Origin: Cyclobacteriaceae bacterium
Lineage (GTDB): Bacteria > Bacteroidota > Bacteroidia > Cytophagales > Cyclobacteriaceae
Assembly: GCA_028285445.1 (NCBI GenBank)
Contig: JANQPQ010000034.1
Coordinates: 62,001 to 126,000, forward strand
Length of the DNA: 64,000 nucleotides
Reading direction: 5' to 3'
Shown here: positions 50,143-58,435 of the stretch, one piece after another
Position numbering within the stretch: the first letter of the stretch is position 1
How the letters are laid out: every line of letters starts with the position of its first letter
Position numbers and translations under genes: made by a program
The notes under the pieces: generated by a model
Database searches by the model: none
What the model was told of the DNA's origin: nothing
Seen by the model: the letters and a program-made list of their open reading frames with translations, nothing else

Positions 50143-52095
50143 ATGAAAGTAGTTATTCGACCTATACTAGCAGTGCCAGTAATTCTATTGGCGCTACACA
50201 CAGTTGGGAATTGCCAGGTGGATAGCCTCCGGCAGGCTCTTACCTCTGCAGGTAATAATACAGAACGAGTTGAGATTCTCTACCAACTTGCCCGGTTATC
50301 GTGGCATAGTGACCTCACCAAAACCTACGAATATGCCATTTCCGCCATCAAGCTCAGTGAAGAGATTGAATACAAAGAGGGTACAGCCAAAGTAACCAAT
50401 GTTCTTGGGGCCATTAAGCAGATACAAGGAGACAATGAAGGTGCCCTGAAGGAATATCTCCTAAGCCTTCAACTTTTCGAACAACTTGGCGACTCCCTTA
50501 ACATTGCAAAACTGAACAATAACATTGGTTTGATTTATCACGGTATCCGACGTTACAGGGAATCCATCCTTCACTACAATAAGAGTATGGCCATCTATGA
50601 GCGGTTGAACAATGAGCCCAATAAGGCTAATACCATCAGCAATATAGGATTGAGCTACCTGGGTCTTGGTGAAAACGAAGAAGCTGTAAATCAATTCAGT
50701 AAGAGTTTGGCTTTGCAATTGCGCCTTGGTAACGTGTTGGTGGCAGCAAAGCTATATTCTAATCTTGGCCGGGCTCACCAAAATTTACAGAACTACCAAG
50801 TTGCCATGGCCTATCACCAAAGAGGCTACAATCTAATTGATAGCTTGGGTTCAACCCAGGATCTGGCCGAGGTGCAAGCAAACATGGCTGGTATAATGAA
50901 TATAACAGGCAACTACCGAGAAGCACTGCGCATGACCAACGCCGGGATTAATGTTGCCCGGGAATTTGGTTTGAAGCCTGTTTGGCTGGCGCTCTTGCAG
51001 GAACAAGCCATTGCACAGGAAGGTCTGGAAATGTATAAAGAGGCGCTACAAGCCAGGAATGAATACATTGCATTAAGAGATTCTGTATACAATGAAGAGA
51101 TTAATCGGCGGGTGGTAGAGCAGCAATCTAAATATGAACTGGAGGCGAAGGGCAAAGAAATCGAGATACTCAACAAGGATAAGGCCTTACAGGAAGCGGC
51201 CTTGGGCCGAGAGCGCAATAAGAACTACCTACTGCTATCACTGGTGATCTTTGCAGGAGTATTGCTTTTGGTTGCAGTCTATTTCCAGGTAAATAAAACA
51301 AGAACGAATAAAGTGCTGGCTGCACAGAATAACGAAATTAAAAATCAGCAGACGCAGTTAGAGAAAGCACTAGCTCAGTTGAAACAGAGCAACGCGGATC
51401 TCAATCACTTGAACGAGGAGAAGGACTACCTTATGAAAATAGTAGCCCATGACCTAAAAAGCCCCTTGCATCAAATTCAAGGTTTGGCAGATTTATTAAA
51501 GCTCGAAGTTAAAGACTTGACGGAGGACCAGGCGGAGATTTTGCAGAAGATCACCGGATCCAGTGGTCGGCTGGTTGAGTTGATTGACAAGATACTTGAT
51601 GTTAGCGCTGTGGAAGCAAAGTCAATAAACCTGGCATTGCAGACTTGCAAGCTTGACGAGTTGCTTCTTAAAGCTGTTGGCGATTTTGAGAAGCAGGCTG
51701 AGAGAAAGGAGATTTCCATTCGCACAAAAGTAACGGGAGCTACGTTTTCGTCTCTTGTAGATCCCAATTATACCATACAGGTTTATGAGAACCTCATATC
51801 GAACGCAATCAAATTCTCGCCCCCAAATCAGGAGATAGTGGTGAGCATGGAGGAGGACGATGAAAAAATCAAGACGGAAGTAATCGACAATGGACCGGGT
51901 TTAAACGAGGAGGATCAACAAAAGCTATTTACCAAAGGCCAAAAGTTGAGCGCTCGGCCTACGGGCGGGGAATCCTCGACGGGATTGGGCTTATCTATTG
52001 TAAAAAAGTATGTAGAAGCCATGAAAGGCAAGGTATGGTGCGAAAGCAAATTCGGCCAAGGTGCCAAATTTGTTGTAGAGTTCGACAAAGCCTGA
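50143..52095 (+). CDS. TPR sensor histidine kinase (orphan)
   Basis: About 650 residues from the ATG at 50143, the start that gives the best signal peptide (MKVVIRPILAVPVILLALHTVGNCQ); ATG 50125 or TTG 50119 are alternatives. Residues about 30-320 are periplasmic TPR units (DSLNIAKLNNNIGLIYHGIRRYRESILHYNKSM). A coiled coil, one TM helix at about 361-382 and a second coiled coil lead to the kinase: H-box His436 (VAHDLKSPLHQIQ), N-box Asn554 (NLISNAIKFSPP), DNGPGL and GLGLSIVKKY. It should autophosphorylate His436 in response to a ligand of the TPR domain. No response regulator is adjacent. Confidence 0.93.
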   Translation: MKVVIRPILAVPVILLALHTVGNCQVDSLRQALTSAGNNTERVEILYQLARLSWHSDLTKTYEYAISAIKLSEEIEYKEGTAKVTNVLGAIKQIQGDNEGALKEYLLSLQLFEQLGDSLNIAKLNNNIGLIYHGIRRYRESILHYNKSMAIYERLNNEPNKANTISNIGLSYLGLGENEEAVNQFSKSLALQLRLGNVLVAAKLYSNLGRAHQNLQNYQVAMAYHQRGYNLIDSLGSTQDLAEVQANMAGIMNITGNYREALRMTNAGINVAREFGLKPVWLALLQEQAIAQEGLEMYKEALQARNEYIALRDSVYNEEINRRVVEQQSKYELEAKGKEIEILNKDKALQEAALGRERNKNYLLLSLVIFAGVLLLVAVYFQVNKTRTNKVLAAQNNEIKNQQTQLEKALAQLKQSNADLNHLNEEKDYLMKIVAHDLKSPLHQIQGLADLLKLEVKDLTEDQAEILQKITGSSGRLVELIDKILDVSAVEAKSINLALQTCKLDELLLKAVGDFEKQAERKEISIRTKVTGATFSSLVDPNYTIQVYENLISNAIKFSPPNQEIVVSMEEDDEKIKTEVIDNGPGLNEEDQQKLFTKGQKLSARPTGGESSTGLGLSIVKKYVEAMKGKVWCESKFGQGAKFVVEFDKA

Positions 52096-52099
52096 TTTT

Positions 52100-53113
52100 C
52101 TACTTTCTCAAAAATTTTCCGGAAAGTACCTGCTTTTCGTTCTTATGAAGCCGAAAGCTAACCGATTGATCATCGTTTAGCTGCCATGATAATTCTGTGT
52201 TATCATCTCCAGAAGCGCTTAGCGCAATCTCATTCTCCTTTTCATCCCCAAAGAATCGCACTAGTTTGCTATTCTCCTCATTACTTAATTGCAGGTCTGC
52301 ATACTTGTTAATAAACGTATTGTAAGTTTTCAAACTGAATATCTTCTGACTCCCCTTATCGCCATATTCCAGGAAACTAATAATTGAACACCCACCGAGA
52401 ACTTTGTAGGAGGTTAAAGTTGCTTTGGTTGTGGTGGGCTTACCATTACCATCAATTTCCTCAACTAAGCCATCCCAGGTGCCAGCAAGCTTCTCAAACT
52501 TTCTAAATTCAGCAAGGTCACATCTTCCGCCAGATTCGTAAGTATGCGCTGTGGTTGCATTTTCAAACTCCGCATTGTCTTTGGTTCTTTTGAACTCCAT
52601 GATCCAGTTATTAGACCACGTCTTTCCTCCGTCAGTAGAGAAGGCATCATCCCAACGGAGGCTGGTTGCAGTGATATCATTAAAAGAATACCTGGTAATA
52701 CCATCTTTACCGTCTTGTGTTTTAAATGTTGAAAAGAATTCCCCACGGCCGTGGTTGAACTCTCCTTGAAGGCTGGAAGTGCCAGAGCGATTCTTAGTTG
52801 GCCAGTTTAGCCATAGCACCCATTTTTTCAAATCGAAGTCGTAATATCTCAAACTAAAGCCTTTAATGCCCTGGTTGCCAGGTTCATCCCAAAGCTCAAG
52901 TATGGCCCGGCCGTCGAGTACCGGGAAAATCTTCGCCACAGATTGGTGCTGACTTTTCCAGGAGAAATCACCTTGGCGTACAAGCAGATTCACGTCCCAC
53001 TGGCCAACCCAGAAATCAAATTGATGATCAAGCTCGGCTGTTATAGGGTGGCTATTTTGGCCTTGACTGTTGCAAAAAATCAGGCTTAACACAACAAGTA
53101 GCAATTGCTTCAT
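52100..53113 (-). CDS. Secreted protein with two FDFWVGxWDV-type (DUF1579-like) units
   Basis: The 337-residue exported protein has a signal peptide (MKQLLLVVLSLIFCNSQGQ). The first unit starts DHQFDFWVGQWDVNLLV and contains PVLDGRAILELWDE and GFSLRYYDFDLKKWVLWLNW. The second starts FRKFEKLAGTWDGLVEE and contains YKVLGGCSIISFLEY and FSLKTYNTFINKYADLQ. The two halves look like copies of one lipocalin/nitrobindin-like beta-barrel of about 150 residues. Function unknown. It is convergent with the histidine kinase gene, 4 bp apart, and lies 44 bp downstream of the permease array on the same strand. Confidence 0.7.
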   Translation of the reverse strand: MKQLLLVVLSLIFCNSQGQNSHPITAELDHQFDFWVGQWDVNLLVRQGDFSWKSQHQSVAKIFPVLDGRAILELWDEPGNQGIKGFSLRYYDFDLKKWVLWLNWPTKNRSGTSSLQGEFNHGRGEFFSTFKTQDGKDGITRYSFNDITATSLRWDDAFSTDGGKTWSNNWIMEFKRTKDNAEFENATTAHTYESGGRCDLAEFRKFEKLAGTWDGLVEEIDGNGKPTTTKATLTSYKVLGGCSIISFLEYGDKGSQKIFSLKTYNTFINKYADLQLSNEENSKLVRFFGDEKENEIALSASGDDNTELSWQLNDDQSVSFRLHKNEKQVLSGKFLRK

Positions 53114-53157
53114 GGCGGTTTTGGGTTTGGGTCCAGCTTGATAACACTGAAATGAAA

Positions 53158-55800
53158 TTAATCATTCCTTAGAACCTTTGCTGGGTTAATCGACGCCGTT
53201 TTGAATGACTGCAAAGATACCGTTATTAGCGCCACGAGGGCTGCTCCTACCGCCCCCAGCAGAAAGTAGTACCAACTAAGATCAATACGGTAGGCAAAAT
53301 TTGAGAGCCATCGATCAAAAGAGAAGGCAGCAATTGGAACCGCCAGTAGCACTGCAACACCTACTAACTTGAGGAAATCAATAGACAATAGCTCTACAAT
53401 TCCACCGGCTGATGCTCCTAAAACTTTGCGAATACCTACTTCCTTAGCTCTTTGTTGGAAAGTGAAGGAAGCTAGCCCAAAAAGTCCAAGACAGGCGATA
53501 AACAAGGCCAAGCCGGCAAATAGAATTAGAAAGCTACTGAATTGATCTTCAGTTTGGTAATCGTCATTAAAAGTATCTTCCACAAAACTGTAGTTGAATG
53601 GTTTAGTACTACCAAGCTGCTCCCAACTGCTTTCGATAGCATCTAACGTCTCTTCATGCCTGCCTCCTTCAATCTTAACCAAGATCTTAATTGGGTTGTT
53701 AATGAAATGGTAAACGATAGGTTGAATCTGGTTTTGTAAAGTTCTATTATGGAAATCTCTGATTATTCCCACGACAACTCCGCGCTTTATAAGACTAATA
53801 CGGCCACCATTGTTGGTGGTATAGTATTCGATAGTTTTGCCGATGGGGTCAGACCATGATTCGCCGTACCTCATAATGGCCTGTTTCCAGGCTGCCTCAT
53901 TGAGCATAAAATTGGCTGAGTCAAGATTTACGTTCGCGTCAAAAGGCCGACCTTTCACCACCTGCAACTGCAGGCCTTCGATGAAGTTTTCACCAATGTA
54001 GAATCCAGCCCAAGCTTCGCCGTGTTCGTTTTCCGTGTCTCCTTCGAACTTATAGCCCCAATTATAGGCGTTGTCGCCGGGCACCAGCTGGGTGCCCATA
54101 ACAGTTTCAATACCCGGTATGTTTGTTAATTGGTTGTGAACCGTCTGCCATTTGGAGTTGGGCATTCTAATTCCATAATCTAGCTCAACTACTCTATCAG
54201 CGTTAAAGCCTAGGCTCTTGTTTTTCATGAAATTCATTTGTTGAAAGACGACCAGCACGCCAACAACAAGTACAATAGAGACGGCGAATTGAAAAACCAC
54301 CAAACCTTTTCTACCAATACTTTTGCCTGATTTATTCGATTTGCCGCTTCTTAGAATGGTAGTAGGTTGTAGAGATGAAAGGTAGAAAGCGGGGTAGCCA
54401 CCAGCACCTAAAACAGTGACAATGAATAGTAACAGGATAGCAACTCCGAGGCTAGTGAAATTCACAAAACCACCCGATAAGCTTGTGCCAGCCAAGGTTT
54501 CAAGCGTTGGCAGGCTTACATAAACGATGACCAGAGCCAACACAATAGCCGCCATGGTAATTACCGCTGCCTCTCCAAGAAATTGGCCCACCAATTGAAA
54601 GCGATAGGCGCCAAGTGCCTTTCGCATACCTACTTCCTTACTACGTTTAGATGCCCTGGCAGTGGCCAGGTTAACAAAATTGATAAACGCCACAACGAGT
54701 ATCATTACACCTACCGCGGTAAAGATTCTTACCTGGTTAATGTTTCCCCTAACCGCCGTGTCAAACACCAGGTCGTAAGAATAAAGGTGTATCTTTTCAA
54801 GTGGCATAATGGCAAAAGGAGCATTCCATTCTAATTCGGTATGCTCAAGCCACAGCCGCGGCCAGTCGGCTTCGATTTTTTTTATATCAGCATCTGGCTT
54901 AAGCACCAGGTAAGAAACGATCCAATCATTTATCCAGCTATCCATGATGGAAATTTGCGGATCGGTTTCAATGAGTTTAAAGGAACCCACCTGGTCAAAT
55001 TGCAGATGTGAATGGCTGGGAACATCCTTAAAGACCCCGGTAACTACCAGTTCTCTGTCTTGGCCGTTCCAAAACTGGCCTGCAACAATGGTCTTTCCTA
55101 TTGGATCTTCATCACCAAAGTACTGCCTTGCCTTGGATTCTGAAATCACCAGGCTACTGGGATCGTTCAGGCATGTAGCCTTCTCGCCCTTGACTAATTC
55201 AAAGGAAAATACTTGAAAGAAGTTATCGTCAGCCAGCAGGAAGTCTTCGTAGAAGATTTGGTCTTTACCTACCATCACCCTGTTGTTCTCTCTCCACGGA
55301 TGTACCCGTACAAAGTCTTCAACCTCAGGATAAATTTCTTTCATTCTAGGAGCGATAGGGGCACCAACGAAACTGTATATGTGCTGCAGGCGGTGGATTT
55401 GTTCTGCATTTTTATGAAATCTGTCAAAGTTCAACTCCACACTTACGAAGGAATAAATCAGCAGTACACAGGCGATACCAACAGCTAACCCAACCACATT
55501 AATTGACGAGTAGCTTTTTTGCCTAATGAGATTTCTAAATCCAACCTTGAGATAATTGGTAAGGAGTCGAGAATGTCCAAACTTCATTTTGCTATGACTT
55601 TTATAGGTTCGCAGGTGCCTGATAGCCTCCATCAGGTATTGGTAATTGGCCCTTAGCCGGCCGGCATTTTCTTGCTTAATCTCGTACTGCTCTCGTAAGT
55701 CCCCTTCTATTTCTTCAAACATGTCGGGTGAGAAGTGCTTCTTCAGCAGAGCTGTGATCCATTCAGGGGGGCCTTTCCCCTTGCTTGCTTGTCTAGTCAT
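53158..55800 (-). CDS. FtsX/MacB-type permease with N-terminal EGDL prefix (array member, last gene)
   Basis: The 880 residues begin with a cytoplasmic prefix of about 75 residues (FEEIEGDLREQYEIKQENAG) followed by the permease: TM1 at about 95-118 (YSSINVVGLAVGIACVLLIYSFVSVE), a MacB-like periplasmic domain, a first membrane block around KEVGMRKALGAYRFQLV, a second periplasmic domain, and a final block around KEVGIRKVLGASAGGIVELL ending INPAKVLRND. It should be the membrane part of a force-transmitting ABC complex. The ATG overlaps the upstream permease stop by 8 bp (ATGACTAG). Confidence 0.92.
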   Translation of the reverse strand: MTRQASKGKGPPEWITALLKKHFSPDMFEEIEGDLREQYEIKQENAGRLRANYQYLMEAIRHLRTYKSHSKMKFGHSRLLTNYLKVGFRNLIRQKSYSSINVVGLAVGIACVLLIYSFVSVELNFDRFHKNAEQIHRLQHIYSFVGAPIAPRMKEIYPEVEDFVRVHPWRENNRVMVGKDQIFYEDFLLADDNFFQVFSFELVKGEKATCLNDPSSLVISESKARQYFGDEDPIGKTIVAGQFWNGQDRELVVTGVFKDVPSHSHLQFDQVGSFKLIETDPQISIMDSWINDWIVSYLVLKPDADIKKIEADWPRLWLEHTELEWNAPFAIMPLEKIHLYSYDLVFDTAVRGNINQVRIFTAVGVMILVVAFINFVNLATARASKRSKEVGMRKALGAYRFQLVGQFLGEAAVITMAAIVLALVIVYVSLPTLETLAGTSLSGGFVNFTSLGVAILLLFIVTVLGAGGYPAFYLSSLQPTTILRSGKSNKSGKSIGRKGLVVFQFAVSIVLVVGVLVVFQQMNFMKNKSLGFNADRVVELDYGIRMPNSKWQTVHNQLTNIPGIETVMGTQLVPGDNAYNWGYKFEGDTENEHGEAWAGFYIGENFIEGLQLQVVKGRPFDANVNLDSANFMLNEAAWKQAIMRYGESWSDPIGKTIEYYTTNNGGRISLIKRGVVVGIIRDFHNRTLQNQIQPIVYHFINNPIKILVKIEGGRHEETLDAIESSWEQLGSTKPFNYSFVEDTFNDDYQTEDQFSSFLILFAGLALFIACLGLFGLASFTFQQRAKEVGIRKVLGASAGGIVELLSIDFLKLVGVAVLLAVPIAAFSFDRWLSNFAYRIDLSWYYFLLGAVGAALVALITVSLQSFKTASINPAKVLRND

Positions 55801-58435
55801 TTCTTAGCACATCGGCAGGGTTGGAGAAGATAATTCTGGTAGCTTGCCAGATCAAAATAACAAAGCATCCTAAGCCGGAAATGATTGCTGCCAGCAGGAT
55901 AATGTCTGCACTCATGCTGATGCGATACGAAAACGTCTCGAGCCATCGATTACCCAGGATTATCACAAGCGGTGACGAAATCACCAAGGCGACAGCAAGC
56001 AACTGAACTACGTTCCTGGAAAAAGCAACAAACAGGTGAGAATCGGTAGCACCCAAAACCTTTCTAATGCCAAACTCCTTTAGTCGTTTTTCAACGAAGA
56101 AGGCAGTAAGGCCGATTAAGCCTAGTAATGCTACCGAGATGGCCAGTGTCGAAAAGGTAAGGAATATGCGACCGAAGTTCTTTTCATTAAAGTAGAGCTG
56201 CGTAAGACTCTCATCCGCGAAATAGTATTCAAATGGATATTGCGGCAATTGTCCTTTCCAAACTTCCTCAATATCGACTAATGCCTCGGGAAGATTATCA
56301 CCCTTGACTTTAATAGCGATCTTCTGGAGAAAGCGATGGTTCCCCGAGAAAACAGTAGGTACAATTTCCGTGTGTAGGGTTCTAAAGTGAAAATCTTTAG
56401 TAACTCCAATTACTTGCCCCGGATTGATTCCGTCATCACCAAAGTCATACTTTTTCCCAAGAGCTTCCTCTGGAGTCCAACCCATTAGGTTAGCGAGGGT
56501 TTCATTAATGATCACATTCTCCAGGGTGTCCTCAACAATTTCCTCAGAGAAATCTCTACCGGCAATTAGCTCGATGCCGTAGGTATCCAGGTAGTCAGTA
56601 CCAATAATAATGGTTTTGAAGTTTCGGTTTTCAGCCATGCCCTCAAATCGCGCAATAATGCCACCACCTAACTCACCTGGGCTCAGTTCTCCAATAGCGG
56701 AAGATTGTACAGTAGGGAGCACATCCAACTGATGTTTCAATGTCGATAGATAGGTATTGTTTAGCTCTGCCACCCCACGAGTCGGAATTACTATCACTTT
56801 GTCAGTATTCAACCCAAGATCTTTGGAAAGCATGAAAGACGTTTGCCGATGAATTAAGAAGGTGGCTGCAATTAGTATGACGGAAATAGAGAACTGCATT
56901 ACCACCACAGACTTTCTGATCCAGGCTTTGCCAGTGGCAGCAGAGTCTCCTTTGATAGCTGTTGCTGCCTGGAACTTAGCCAGGTAAAATGCCGGATATA
57001 AGCCTCCGATCATGGTTGTAAGGGTAACTACTCCCATTGAAGCAAGTATAAATTCAAGAGTAAGTAGATCTTCGAAATAGAATTGCTTGCCAGTGATAGC
57101 GTTAAATAAAGGTAGGCCCAACAACACAATTACCCAGGCCAGGACCAATGCCAGGCTGCCTATGATGATGGATTCCCAGGCGAATTGGTATTTGAGGTTA
57201 GCTCTTGAAGCGCCTATTGCTTTTCGAAGCCCAATTTCTTTAAGTCGAGTGGAAGCCCGGGCTGTTACTAAGTTGAGGTAGTTTACGCAGCCTACCACCA
57301 AAATCAACACAGCAATAACGGAGAAAATCCAGACATAAGTCATATTGCCCTGAGGAGTGATTTCGGCGCTTACCGGATCAAGATGAATGTCGAGCAAGGG
57401 CTGCAAATACAATCCCTGACGACGCCCATAGAGCTCATACTGTTCAGGATCAGAATATAACCTTGGTGCATCTAATAACTTCAATTCGAGATTTTCCAGA
57501 TCAATTCCAGGTTTTAGTAGCAGATAGGTATAGAAGTAGACGGCGTACCAACTATGCGATTGGTAGGTACGTAGCGGCTCACTATGATGAGTAGGAATGG
57601 ACATGGTAGATGCCAATATGTCGAAATCAAGATGTGAGTTCCGAGGAGGAGATTTTACAATAGCGGTAATCTCGAAATTCATGACATTATCTATGCTTAG
57701 CTGCTTACCCAATGCTGGCTCATTCGGGAAGTATTTTTGAGCTACCTCCTCAGTAATTACCAGGGTATTAGGTTGCGTGAGAGCCTCAGGTCCGTTGCCG
57801 GCAACCACTTCCCAGGAGAAGGCCGTCATCATTGTAGAGTCAACAAAGAAAAATTTGTCTTCATAAAACCGGGTATCGCCATTAGCGACTAAAGAGGGGA
57901 AGTGACGAAGTCTGACGGCTGACTCAATTTCGGGGTAGTTGTCAAGCAGCACCTGCGCCATGGCTCCGGAAGATTTGGCGTAGCTTCCATAGCCCCGTTC
58001 GATACTTCCCAGATTTAACCTGTACAATTTCTCAGCTTTTTGGTGGAACTTGTCGTAGCTGGTTTCATGGTTAACGAATAGAAAAATGAGGAGGCAACAG
58101 CTAAGTCCCAGTGCTAAGCCCACAATGTTGAGGACTGAATAAAACTTATGACGCAACATCACTCGAAAGGAGGTCTTAACATAGTTACTTATCATAATGG
58201 ATTGTTTTAGGTAGTTGGTAAAAGACCAGAGCCAGTGCCTGAGTACGGCGGCAATAGAATCTTTTGCATAGAGCCACTCAGCTTTGAACTTGCTTGATTT
58301 TAGATTTTCTCTATACTCTTCATTGAGATCTCCCTCCAGTTCTTCCAGGAGAGCTGCAGGATACCACCATTTAAGAATGACACCAAGGCGCCGGGTGCTA
58401 TAAGTAGGTTCAATATGTTGATTGCTATTCTTCAC
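55793..58435 (-). CDS. FtsX/MacB-type permease with N-terminal EGDL prefix (array member)
   Basis: About 880 residues from the GTG at 58435 (VKNSNQHIEP), which overlaps the upstream stop by 11 bp as in its neighbours; the frame runs 17 codons further, inside the previous gene. The prefix has ALLEELEGDLNEEYRENLKS. Two permease blocks follow, marked KEIGLRKAIGASRANLKYQFAWES and KEFGIRKVLGATDSHLFVAFS, ending SNPADVLRND. The two MacB-like domains between them are probably where an inter-family partner or substrate binds. No ATPase is encoded nearby. Confidence 0.91.
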   Translation of the reverse strand: MKNSNQHIEPTYSTRRLGVILKWWYPAALLEELEGDLNEEYRENLKSSKFKAEWLYAKDSIAAVLRHWLWSFTNYLKQSIMISNYVKTSFRVMLRHKFYSVLNIVGLALGLSCCLLIFLFVNHETSYDKFHQKAEKLYRLNLGSIERGYGSYAKSSGAMAQVLLDNYPEIESAVRLRHFPSLVANGDTRFYEDKFFFVDSTMMTAFSWEVVAGNGPEALTQPNTLVITEEVAQKYFPNEPALGKQLSIDNVMNFEITAIVKSPPRNSHLDFDILASTMSIPTHHSEPLRTYQSHSWYAVYFYTYLLLKPGIDLENLELKLLDAPRLYSDPEQYELYGRRQGLYLQPLLDIHLDPVSAEITPQGNMTYVWIFSVIAVLILVVGCVNYLNLVTARASTRLKEIGLRKAIGASRANLKYQFAWESIIIGSLALVLAWVIVLLGLPLFNAITGKQFYFEDLLTLEFILASMGVVTLTTMIGGLYPAFYLAKFQAATAIKGDSAATGKAWIRKSVVVMQFSISVILIAATFLIHRQTSFMLSKDLGLNTDKVIVIPTRGVAELNNTYLSTLKHQLDVLPTVQSSAIGELSPGELGGGIIARFEGMAENRNFKTIIIGTDYLDTYGIELIAGRDFSEEIVEDTLENVIINETLANLMGWTPEEALGKKYDFGDDGINPGQVIGVTKDFHFRTLHTEIVPTVFSGNHRFLQKIAIKVKGDNLPEALVDIEEVWKGQLPQYPFEYYFADESLTQLYFNEKNFGRIFLTFSTLAISVALLGLIGLTAFFVEKRLKEFGIRKVLGATDSHLFVAFSRNVVQLLAVALVISSPLVIILGNRWLETFSYRISMSADIILLAAIISGLGCFVILIWQATRIIFSNPADVLRND

